From NCBI RefSeq assembly GCF_005796105.1, contig NZ_VAUO01000004.1, forward strand, positions 186,001-250,000: 64,000 bases of DNA. Reading direction: 5' to 3'. Under the pieces are notes generated by a model. That model was given only the letters and a program-made list of their open reading frames with translations. It ran no database searches and was not told the DNA's origin. Shown here piece by piece: positions 9,452 through 16,929 of the stretch (the stretch's first letter is position 1; every line of letters begins with the position of its first letter). The DNA is from Pseudomonas mosselii. GTDB taxonomy: Bacteria; Pseudomonadota; Gammaproteobacteria; Pseudomonadales; Pseudomonadaceae. The translations under genes and the position numbers were made by a program.

Positions 9452-10163
9452 CTACCCTGCCTCGGCCCGGATGCAAATCGCATCATGCCGCCAATACTCA
9501 AGATCACAGTCGATCAGGTGCCCATGCTGGTCGCTGTTGACCCGGGTGATGTGTAGCCCCGGGCTGCCTGCTGACACTTTCAAGGCACTCGCTGCCTCTG
9601 CCGGCAGGGCCGTTGGCAGGATCTCGAAGCATACCTTGCCATACTGGATGCGGTACTCGCGGGCATAGATCTCAGTCAGCGACTGGGCCAGGTCAAGGTT
9701 GAGGATTCCGGGAAAATATTGCGGGTTGAGGTAGTGCTCGGCATACAGCACCGCGCGCGTCGATGCGCCGCAGGCGGCAGATGCGCACCACACTCGACAG
9801 CGCCGGCAGGCGCAGACGCGCGCAAATAGCTGCCGGGGCCGGTTGCAGGCGCGCCGACAGTAGCTCGGTACTGGGCACACGGCCCTGAGCGCGGACCATG
9901 GCATGGAAGTGGCTGCGCTCGATCAAATCGTACGTCAGCCGCTCGGGCGCAACGAACCAGCCACGACGTTCCTCGCGGTAGATCAGGCCTTGGGCCTCCA
10001 ACTGCACCAGCGCCTCGCGCAGGGTGATACGCGTGGTATCGAACACCTCGCTGAGCTTGCGTTCGGCCGGCAACTTGCCACCCGGCGTCAGCAAGCCGTG
10101 TTCGATCTGCTCCTGCAGCGCATGGCAGATGGCTGTTACCGCACGCGGTTGCGTCGCCTGCAT
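9452..10163 (-). pseudogene. frameshifted GntR/UTRA (PhnR-like) regulator
   Basis: The N-terminal frame gives a winged-helix GntR domain (LTPGGKLPAERKLSEVFDTTRITLREAL) and the start of a UTRA domain up to RLRRIDAR. The rest of the UTRA domain (RAVLYAEHYLNPQYFPGILNLDL to CDLEYWRHDAI) lies in another frame of the same strand. The switch falls at an alternating CG run, 9752-9759. Joined, the two parts give about 237 residues, normal for the family. Either a real single-frameshift pseudogene or a sequencing error. The divergent ABC operon and the dyad just upstream of its start suggest it was, or is, the local repressor. Confidence 0.8.
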
Positions 10164-10177
10164 CAAAGGTTACCTAT

Positions 10178-10191
10178 CTGGACTAGTCCAG
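10178..10191. promoter_or_regulatory. palindromic operator upstream of the regulator
   Basis: Perfect 14-bp palindrome CTGGACTAGTCCAG, starting 15 bases before the regulator's ATG. A related site TGACCTAGACCA lies at 10414-10425. Both fit TGrnCTAGnCCA, a plausible recognition sequence for a HutC-type GntR protein. Assignment to this regulator is inferred from position. Confidence 0.6.
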
Positions 10192-10490
10192 CCCCATAAC
10201 AGGGCACGTGGAGAATAGTGCAAGCCTAGGCACAGCTGATGAACATCCTGTGACAAGGCCTTGGGCCAAGCCTTGCCAGATCCGGGCCAGCGCCCGCCAT
10301 TGCTGGGGTTTGCAGTGGTCTACGCTGTAACTCCAAGGCCATCGACTTCCCCGGTCGGCCTGCGTCATACATCAAATTGTCACGCAAGCGGCCTACCTTG
10401 GCTCAAGGTTTGCTGACCTAGACCAACATCAGGCAGCCACAGGCTCGATTCATAACAACGACTGCAAGGCACCCACCCAAGGAGCTTCGG
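10192..10490. promoter_or_regulatory. divergent control region of the ABC operon
   Basis: This non-coding stretch between the regulator and the substrate-binding protein gene holds a second operator-like dyad, TGACCTAGACCA at 10414-10425 (10 of 12 positions palindromic), 66 bases before the ATG. The start is preceded by AAGGAGC. No clear -35/-10 pair or Pho box could be identified. Confidence 0.45.
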
Positions 10491-11549
10491 ATGAAAAAGT
10501 TGTTCATGGCGTCACTGCTCGGTTCGGCCATCGCGTTGTCCACCTCGGCCATGGCCCAGGACCTCAAGGCCCTCGAAGAAGCGGCACGCAAGGAAGGCAC
10601 GGTCAACAGCGTGGGCATGCCCGATGCCTGGGCCAACTGGAAAGGCACCTGGGACGACCTGGCCAAGAAATACGGCCTCAAGCACAGCGACACCGACATG
10701 AGTTCGGCTCAGGAAATCGCCAAGTTCGAGGCTGAAAAAGACAACGCCAGCGCTGACATCGGCGACGTCGGCGCCGCGTTCGGCCCGATCGCGGCCAACA
10801 AGGGTGTCACCCAGGCCTACAAGCCAAGCACCTGGGATCAGGTCCCGGCATGGGCCAAGGACCAGGACGGCCACTGGGCGCTGGCCTATACCGGCACCAT
10901 CGCCTTCATCATCAACAAGGATCTGGTCAAGGAAGGCGAGCGCCCGACAACCTGGCACGACCTCGAAAAGGGCACGTACAAGGTCGCCATCGGTGACGTC
11001 GGTACTGCCGCCCAGGCCGCCAACGGCGTGCTTGCGGCTGCCATCGCCTACAAGGGCGATGAAGCCAACATCGAACCTGGCCTGCAATTGTTCACCAAGC
11101 TGGCCCAGCAGAAGCGTCTGTCGCTGGCCAACCCGACCATCCAGACCCTCGAGAAAGGCGAAGTGGAAGTCGGCGTGGTGTGGGACTTCAACGGCCTGAG
11201 CTACCGCGACCAGATCGACCCGAAACGCTTCGAGGTGCTGATCCCGTCCGACGGTTCGATCACCTCGGGCTACACCACCATCATCAACAAGTACGCCAAG
11301 CACCCGAACGCGGCCAAGCTTGCGCGCGAATACATCTTCAGCGATGCCGGGCAGACCAACCTTGCCATCGGCCATGCCCGGCCGATCCGTGCCGAGCACC
11401 TGAAGCTGCCCGCCGACGTGCAAGCCAAGCTGCTGCCCAACGAGCAGTACAAGGCGGCCCAGCCGATCAAGAACGCCGAAGCCTGGGAAGCGACCTCCAA
11501 GGCCCTGCCGCAGAAGTGGCAGGAGCAAGTGATCATCGAGATGGAATAA
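10491..11549 (+). CDS. ABC transporter periplasmic substrate-binding protein
   Basis: A 352-residue extracellular solute-binding protein of the iron/phosphonate-type (PBP type 2) group. The signal peptide is residues 1-22 with cleavage after SAMA. Mature features include the GDVGAAFGPIAANKG and YTGTIAFIINKD segments seen in this family. It is the first gene of an operon with a phosphodiesterase-like enzyme, two permeases, an ATPase and a HAD phosphatase. The two hydrolases suggest that the ligand is an organophosphate or organophosphonate; this is inference. Confidence 0.85.
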   Translation: MKKLFMASLLGSAIALSTSAMAQDLKALEEAARKEGTVNSVGMPDAWANWKGTWDDLAKKYGLKHSDTDMSSAQEIAKFEAEKDNASADIGDVGAAFGPIAANKGVTQAYKPSTWDQVPAWAKDQDGHWALAYTGTIAFIINKDLVKEGERPTTWHDLEKGTYKVAIGDVGTAAQAANGVLAAAIAYKGDEANIEPGLQLFTKLAQQKRLSLANPTIQTLEKGEVEVGVVWDFNGLSYRDQIDPKRFEVLIPSDGSITSGYTTIINKYAKHPNAAKLAREYIFSDAGQTNLAIGHARPIRAEHLKLPADVQAKLLPNEQYKAAQPIKNAEAWEATSKALPQKWQEQVIIEME

Positions 11550-11661
11550 GGCAGCTTCAAGTTGCAAGCTGCAAGCTTCAAGTCAAAGCGAGGGTGGACA
11601 GGCCCGCTTCTTCTTGCAGCTTGTAGCTTGTAGCTTGCTTGCTGCTCCAATAGGAGCCGCC
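11550..11661. repeat. AGCTTGCAGC-type inverted repeat within the operon
   Basis: Copies of CAAGCTGCAAGCTTCAAG on the left face CTTGCAGCTTGTAGCTTG on the right across a spacer of about 40 bases. It sits between the binding-protein gene and the second gene and could form a hairpin that lowers downstream expression, as often seen after a highly expressed binding-protein gene. Confidence 0.55.
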
Positions 11662-12468
11662 ATGCAGCACAACGTCATCCTGGTCTTGCTCGACGGGCTC
11701 AACCACCAGGTCGCGCACCACGCCATGGGCCACCTGCACGCCTATGTCGAAGCCGACCGCGCCGCGCTGTACCGTGTCGAATGCGAGCTGCCGTCGCTGT
11801 CGCGGCCGCTCTACGAATGTATTCTCACGGGCGTGCCGCCAATCGACAGCGGCATCGTGCACAACAACGTCACTCGCCTGTCCAACCAGCGCAGCGTGTT
11901 CCACTACGCTCGCGAGGCTGGGTTGGGCACTGCGGCGGCGGCTTATCACTGGATGAGCGAGCTGTACAACCGCTCGCCGTTCGACCCCCTGCGTGATCGC
12001 CATACCCACGCGCCGAAACTGCCCATCCAGCACGGCCTGTTCTACTACGCCGATCATTACCCCGACTCGCATTTGCTGGCCGACGCCGAGTACCTGCGCC
12101 GACGCCATGCGCCGAACTTCCTGCTGGTGCACCCGATGAACATCGACGACGCCGGCCACCGCCATGGCCTGGACAGCAGCCAGTACCGCAACGCCGCACG
12201 CAGCGCCGATATCCTGTTGGCCGACTACCTGCCACGCTGGCTCGAAGAGGGTTACCAGGTGCTGGTGACCGCCGACCACGGCATGAACAACGACCGCTCG
12301 CACAACGGCCTTCTGGCCGAGGAGCGCGAAGTACCGTTGTTCGTGTTCGGTGATGGATTCAGCCTGGACCCTGCCGCCAAGCCCTTGCAGACCGAACTGT
12401 GCGGCACGATCTGCGAACTGCTGGGCGCCGCCCATGACAAAACCGTCTGCCGGGAGTTGCTCACGTGA
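11662..12468 (+). CDS. alkaline phosphatase superfamily hydrolase (NPP-like)
   Basis: A 268-residue cytoplasmic member of the alkaline phosphatase/nucleotide pyrophosphatase superfamily. Metal and catalytic motifs are in order: LLDGLN (first metal Asp), RPLYECILTG (region of the Thr/Ser nucleophile), MNIDDAGHRHG (Asp/His) and TADHGMNND (Asp-His). No signal peptide. The start at MQHNVILVLLDG is chosen over an upstream start inside repeat sequence because AGGAGCC precedes it. Being coupled to an importer, it probably hydrolyses a P-O or P-C bond of the imported compound. Confidence 0.82.
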   Translation: MQHNVILVLLDGLNHQVAHHAMGHLHAYVEADRAALYRVECELPSLSRPLYECILTGVPPIDSGIVHNNVTRLSNQRSVFHYAREAGLGTAAAAYHWMSELYNRSPFDPLRDRHTHAPKLPIQHGLFYYADHYPDSHLLADAEYLRRRHAPNFLLVHPMNIDDAGHRHGLDSSQYRNAARSADILLADYLPRWLEEGYQVLVTADHGMNNDRSHNGLLAEEREVPLFVFGDGFSLDPAAKPLQTELCGTICELLGAAHDKTVCRELLT

Positions 12469-13313
12469 CGCCTACCACTTCCCGTAGCCGTGGCCGCTAC
12501 CTGGCGCTGCTCTGCCTGCTGCCATTCGCGGCGTTTTTCATCGTCTTCCAGATCGCCCCGCTGGCGTGGGTAGCGATCAACAGCCTGCAAAGCGCAGGCG
12601 GCTGGGGCTTGGATAACTTCACCAAAGTGTTCGCCTCGAAGTTCTACCTGCAAGCGCTGCAACGCAGCCTTGAGATCAGTTTCTGGTCGAGCCTGTTCGG
12701 TATCCTCATTGCCGTCCTCGGCGCCTACTCGCTGCGCCAGGTGGACTCAAGGCTGCGCGACTTCGTCAGCGCCTTCGCCAACATGACCAGCAACTTCGCC
12801 GGTGTACCGCTGGCGTTCGCCTTCATCATCCTGCTGGGCTTCAACGGTGCGCTTACCCTGTTGCTCAAGCAGATCGGGTTGCTGGGGGACTTCAGCATCT
12901 ACTCCAAGACTGGCCTGATCTTGGTGTACACCTATTTCCAGATCCCGCTTGGGGTGCTGCTGCTCTACCCAGCTTTCGACGCCTTGCGCGAAGACTGGCG
13001 CGAGTCCGCTGCGCTGTTGGGTGCCAGCCATTGGCAGTTCTGGCGGCACATCGGCCTGCCGGTGCTGACTCCTGCGCTGCTGGGCACCTTCGTCATCCTG
13101 CTGGCCAACGCGCTGGGCGCCTACGCCACGGTCTACGCCTTGACCACCGGCAACTTCAACGTGCTGCCGATCCGCATCGCTGCGCTGGTGGCCGGTGACA
13201 TCACCCTCGACCCGAACCTGGCCAGTGCCCTGGCCATGGTGCTGGTGGGGCTGATGAGCGTAGTCACGGTGATCCATCAATGGCTGCTCAAGAGGAGCTA
13301 CCATGCGCGCTGA
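12465..13313 (+). CDS. ABC transporter permease
   Basis: A 282-residue inner-membrane permease with six predicted helices and the EAA loop (EDWRESAALLGASHWQFWRHIGLPVL, about 173-198). It starts with GTG overlapping the previous stop (GTGA), showing translational coupling. With the next permease it forms the heterodimeric channel of the importer. Confidence 0.9.
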   Translation: MTPTTSRSRGRYLALLCLLPFAAFFIVFQIAPLAWVAINSLQSAGGWGLDNFTKVFASKFYLQALQRSLEISFWSSLFGILIAVLGAYSLRQVDSRLRDFVSAFANMTSNFAGVPLAFAFIILLGFNGALTLLLKQIGLLGDFSIYSKTGLILVYTYFQIPLGVLLLYPAFDALREDWRESAALLGASHWQFWRHIGLPVLTPALLGTFVILLANALGAYATVYALTTGNFNVLPIRIAALVAGDITLDPNLASALAMVLVGLMSVVTVIHQWLLKRSYHAR

Positions 13314-14097
13314 AAAGACCTCTGGCGGGCTTTACCACCGCGTGGTGGTGTACCTGCTGTTCCTTATTCTGCTGCTACCGCTGGCCGGCACCCTGCTCTA
13401 CTCGCTGGCTACCAGCTGGTCGGCCACCCTGCTGCCCAGCGGCTTGACCTTCAAGTGGTACATCGCACTCTGGAGCGAACCACGTTTTCTCGCCGCCTTC
13501 GGCCAGTCGCTGCTGGTGTGTGTCGGCGCGCTACTGCTGTCGGTGCTGCTGATCCTGCCGCTGCTGTTCGTGGTGCACTACCACTTCCCGCGCCTCGATG
13601 CGCTGATGAACGTGCTGATCCTACTGCCATTCGCGGTGCCGCCAGTGGTGTCCTCGGTGGGGCTGCTGCAGTTGTATGGCAGTGGGCCGATGGCCATGGT
13701 CGGGACGCCGTGGATCCTGATCGGCTGCTACTTCACCGTCGCGCTGCCGTTCATGTACCGGGCAATCACCAACAACCTGCAAGCGATCAACCTGCGCGAC
13801 CTGATGGACGCTGCCCAACTGCTCGGCGCCAGCACCTGGCAGGCGGCACTGCTGGTGGTGCTGCCGAACCTGCGCAAGGGCTTGATGGTGGCCCTGCTGC
13901 TGTCGTTCTCGTTCCTGTTCGGCGAGTTCGTGTTCGCCAACCTGCTGGTGGGCACCCGCTACGAAACCTTGCAGGTGTACCTGAATAACATGCGTAACAG
14001 CAGCGGCCACTTCAACAGCGCGCTGGTGATCTCGTACTTCGCCTTCGTGCTGGTGCTGACCTGGGTCGCCAACCGCCTGAACAAGGACAAATCCTGA
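13303..14097 (+). CDS. ABC transporter permease
   Basis: A 264-residue second permease with six predicted membrane helices. Its EAA loop reads LRDLMDAAQLLGASTWQAAL, at about residues 164-183. It overlaps the preceding permease by 11 bases and is followed 1 base later by the ATPase gene. Confidence 0.9.
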   Translation: MRAEKTSGGLYHRVVVYLLFLILLLPLAGTLLYSLATSWSATLLPSGLTFKWYIALWSEPRFLAAFGQSLLVCVGALLLSVLLILPLLFVVHYHFPRLDALMNVLILLPFAVPPVVSSVGLLQLYGSGPMAMVGTPWILIGCYFTVALPFMYRAITNNLQAINLRDLMDAAQLLGASTWQAALLVVLPNLRKGLMVALLLSFSFLFGEFVFANLLVGTRYETLQVYLNNMRNSSGHFNSALVISYFAFVLVLTWVANRLNKDKS

Positions 14098-14098
14098 G

Positions 14099-15088
14099 AT
14101 GAGCTTCGTCAGCGTCCAGAACCTGCAAAAAAGCTACGCCGGCAATCCGGTATTCGAACACATCGACTGCCAGATCCAACGCGGCGAGTTCGTCACCCTG
14201 CTCGGCCCCTCAGGCTGCGGCAAATCCACCTTGCTACGCTGCATCGCCGGCCTCACCCCGGTGGACAGCGGGCAGATCCTGCTCGATGGCCAGGACATCG
14301 TGCCGCTCAGTCCGCAAAAGCGTGGCATCGGCATGGTGTTCCAGAGCTACGCATTGTTCCCCAACATGACTGTGGAGCAGAACGTCGCCTTCGGCCTGCG
14401 CATGCAGAAGGTAAAGGCCGCCGAGAGCCAAGCGCGGGTAAGCGAAGCGCTTGAGCTGGTAGAACTGGCCAGCTTCGCCGGGCGTTATCCGCACCAGCTG
14501 TCGGGCGGGCAGTGCCAGCGTGTGGCGCTGGCCCGCTCGCTGGTCACGCGGCCTCGCCTGCTGTTGCTCGACGAGCCGCTGTCGGCCCTCGATGCACGGA
14601 TTCGCAAGCACCTGCGCGAGCAAATCCGCACCATCCAGCGCGAGCTGGGGCTGACCACGATCTTCGTCACCCATGATCAGGAAGAGGCACTGACACTGTC
14701 GGACCGTATCGTCCTGATGAACCAGGGGCGCATCGTCCAGAGCGGTGATGCCGAGACCCTCTACACCGCGCCTGTGGACCTGTTCGCCGCAGGCTTCATC
14801 GGCAACTACAACCTGCTCGATGCCGATAGCGCCAGTCGCCTGCTGGAGCGCCCAGTGACCAGCCGCCTGGCGATCCGCCCGGAGTCAATCAGCCTCGGCC
14901 TGCACGGTGCGCTCGACGCCGAGGTGCGCAGCCACAGCTTGCTGGGCAACGTGATCCGCTACCGCGTACGGGTGCGCGAGGTGGATCTGGTGGTGGATGT
15001 GCTCAACCGCTCGGCCGCCGATCTACACGCCGACGGGCAACGGGTATCCTTGTCGATCGACCCCACGGCGCTACGGGAAGTGGCCTAA
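14099..15088 (+). CDS. ABC transporter ATP-binding protein
   Basis: A 329-residue ATPase with Walker A GPSGCGKST (about 36-44), Q-loop FQSYALF, signature LSGGQCQR, Walker B LLLLDEPLSALD and the switch His in VTHDQEEA. A C-terminal TOBE-like domain (about 250-329) resembles the PotA/phosphonate-type group. It energises the two upstream permeases. Confidence 0.93.
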   Translation: MSFVSVQNLQKSYAGNPVFEHIDCQIQRGEFVTLLGPSGCGKSTLLRCIAGLTPVDSGQILLDGQDIVPLSPQKRGIGMVFQSYALFPNMTVEQNVAFGLRMQKVKAAESQARVSEALELVELASFAGRYPHQLSGGQCQRVALARSLVTRPRLLLLDEPLSALDARIRKHLREQIRTIQRELGLTTIFVTHDQEEALTLSDRIVLMNQGRIVQSGDAETLYTAPVDLFAAGFIGNYNLLDADSASRLLERPVTSRLAIRPESISLGLHGALDAEVRSHSLLGNVIRYRVRVREVDLVVDVLNRSAADLHADGQRVSLSIDPTALREVA

Positions 15089-15101
15089 GGAGACTCAACG
15101 C

Positions 15102-15755
15102 ATGGCTTTGGCAATTTTCGATCTGGACGAAACCCTGATCCACGGCGACTGCGCGTCGCTGTGGAGCGAGCAGATGGCACGCCTGGGCTGGGTAGACGGC
15201 GAGCGTTTCCTGCAGCGCGACCACGCGTTGATGGAGGCCTACGGCAAAGGTCAGCTACAGATGGAGGACTACATGGCGTTCAGCCTGGAGCCGATCGCCG
15301 GGCGCACCCTGGAAGAAGTGGCACATCTGGTGGAGCCGTGGGTGGAGGACGTGATCGAGCCGATCATTTTCGGCGATGCCTGCCACTGTATCGCCGAGCA
15401 CCGCAAGCGTGGCGACCGTATTCTGATCATCTCGGCCAGCGGCACGCACCTGGTCGGGCCAATCGCGGCTCGCCTGGGCGTAGACGAATACCTGGCCATC
15501 GAGCTGGAGGCGCTCAACGGGGTGTACACCGGCAAGACCCGCGGTGTGCTGACCTACCGTGAAGGCAAGATCACCCGGCTGCTGGAATGGCTGGACCAGG
15601 AGCAAGAAAATCTGGAAGGGGCGAGTTTCTATTCCGATTCGAGGAATGACTTGCCGCTGCTGCTGAAGGTGGACCATCCGTTCGCGGTAAACCCGGATGC
15701 GGTGCTCAGGGAGCATGCGCAGACCCATGGCTGGCCGGTGCTGAGCTGGAGCTGA
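15102..15755 (+). CDS. HAD-IB family hydrolase (SerB-like)
   Basis: A 217-residue HAD phosphatase of subfamily IB. Motif I is FDLDETLIHGD (nucleophile Asp at about residue 6), motif II IISAS, and motif IV SDSRNDLPLL. It follows the ATPase gene by 13 bases with AAGGAGAC as ribosome binding site. It probably releases phosphate from a product of the imported organophosphorus compound; other HAD-IB members act on phosphoserine or phosphocholine-like esters, so the substrate is open. Confidence 0.85.
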   Translation: MALAIFDLDETLIHGDCASLWSEQMARLGWVDGERFLQRDHALMEAYGKGQLQMEDYMAFSLEPIAGRTLEEVAHLVEPWVEDVIEPIIFGDACHCIAEHRKRGDRILIISASGTHLVGPIAARLGVDEYLAIELEALNGVYTGKTRGVLTYREGKITRLLEWLDQEQENLEGASFYSDSRNDLPLLLKVDHPFAVNPDAVLREHAQTHGWPVLSWS

Positions 15756-15784
15756 AGCTTGTAGCACCCATCATGGATGCCCCC

Positions 15785-15852
15785 ACAGGGACCACACTGT
15801 CGCTGAAACGACGGTGATCCTGTGGGAGCGGGTTTACCCGCGAACAGGCCGG
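15785..15852. repeat. REP-like element between convergent genes
   Basis: TGTGGGAGCGGGTTTACCCGCGAACAGG (REP core, 15821-15848) with a weak partner CCCCACAGGG about 40 bases before it. It lies between the convergent HAD hydrolase and quinone oxidoreductase genes and could serve as a shared terminator. Confidence 0.6.
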
Positions 15853-15858
15853 GCCTGC

Positions 15859-16821
15859 TTATGCCAGGCTCGGGTCGATCACCATCACCAACTTGCCCGA
15901 CACCTGGTTGCTCTCAAGCTCGGCATACGCCGCCTGGGCAAACTCGGCAGGGTAGGTGTCGACCAGTTGCGGCGACAACCGCCCTTCGGCGAACAGCGGC
16001 CATACCTGCTGGTGCAACTCGCGCAGCAACTCGGCCTTGAAGTCATCGTCGCGGTTACGCAGGGTGGAGCCGGTGATATTCAAGCGTTTGCCCAGCACCA
16101 CCGCCAGGTCCAACTCGAACGTGCGCCCGCCCATCAAGCCGATGACCACCCAACGTCCATCACGCGCCAGCAACTCAAGATTGAGCGAGCCATAGCTCGC
16201 CCCCACCGGGTCGAGGATCACATCGAACGGCCCGAAGTCCTTGAGCGCATCGAGGTTTGCATTGCGCACCACACCACCCGCCGCCCCCAGCGCCTGACAG
16301 TAAGCCAGACGCTCCGGGGAACCGACACTGACCCAGACAGGGCTGCCGAATGCCTTGCACAGCTGGATCGCCGCCGAGCCGACGCCGCTGGCGCCCGCGT
16401 GCACCAGGACCTTTTCGCCAGCCTTGAGCGCACCCAGCTGGAAAATGTTCAGCCAGGCCGTGGCATACACCTCAGGCAACGCGGCCGCCTCGTGCAGGCT
16501 CAGGCCCTCGGGCACCGGCAGCACATGCCCAGCATCCACCACCACTTCCTCGGCCATCGCGCCGCTGGCCAGCAATGCGCAGACCCGATCGCCCACGCGC
16601 CAATTGGCGCCGGCGCCGACTTCCTCGATCACCCCGGCGCATTCCAGACCCATGTACGGGCTGGCCCCCGGAGGTGGTGGGTACAAACCCTTCATCTGCA
16701 ACAGGTCGGCACGGTTCAGCCCAGCGGCGGCCACTCGAATGCGTACCTGCCCTGTGTCGCAAGCCGGACGTTCGGCCTCGACCCAGGTGACATGTCCGTC
16801 AACGCCTTGCAATGCTTTCAC
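15859..16821 (-). CDS. NAD(P)H-quinone oxidoreductase, zinc-free MDR family (PIG3-like)
   Basis: A 320-residue medium-chain dehydrogenase/reductase. The GroES-like domain is followed by a Rossmann domain with the pattern VHAGASGVGSAAIQL (about 143-157). The zinc-binding cysteines of alcohol dehydrogenases are missing, as expected for quinone reductases. It resembles TP53I3/PIG3-type enzymes. It is divergent from prc, with about 108 bases between the starts. Confidence 0.9.
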   Translation of the reverse strand: MKALQGVDGHVTWVEAERPACDTGQVRIRVAAAGLNRADLLQMKGLYPPPPGASPYMGLECAGVIEEVGAGANWRVGDRVCALLASGAMAEEVVVDAGHVLPVPEGLSLHEAAALPEVYATAWLNIFQLGALKAGEKVLVHAGASGVGSAAIQLCKAFGSPVWVSVGSPERLAYCQALGAAGGVVRNANLDALKDFGPFDVILDPVGASYGSLNLELLARDGRWVVIGLMGGRTFELDLAVVLGKRLNITGSTLRNRDDDFKAELLRELHQQVWPLFAEGRLSPQLVDTYPAEFAQAAYAELESNQVSGKLVMVIDPSLA

Positions 16822-16929
16822 AGTGCCTCCATAGTTGATTCATCAGCGAGCCTGGGGAACGCTTGTCCCCGGGCTTTTTGCAGTATTTGTCCGGCTCAAT
16901 GGAACCGGCAACGGAAAAGACGGCCTACT

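Noticed and set aside
15814..16929. Long in-frame extension upstream of prc giving a 1076-residue protein
   Set aside because: The extension runs antisense through the quinone oxidoreductase gene and lacks domain sequence; the signal peptide begins at 16963 or 16930.
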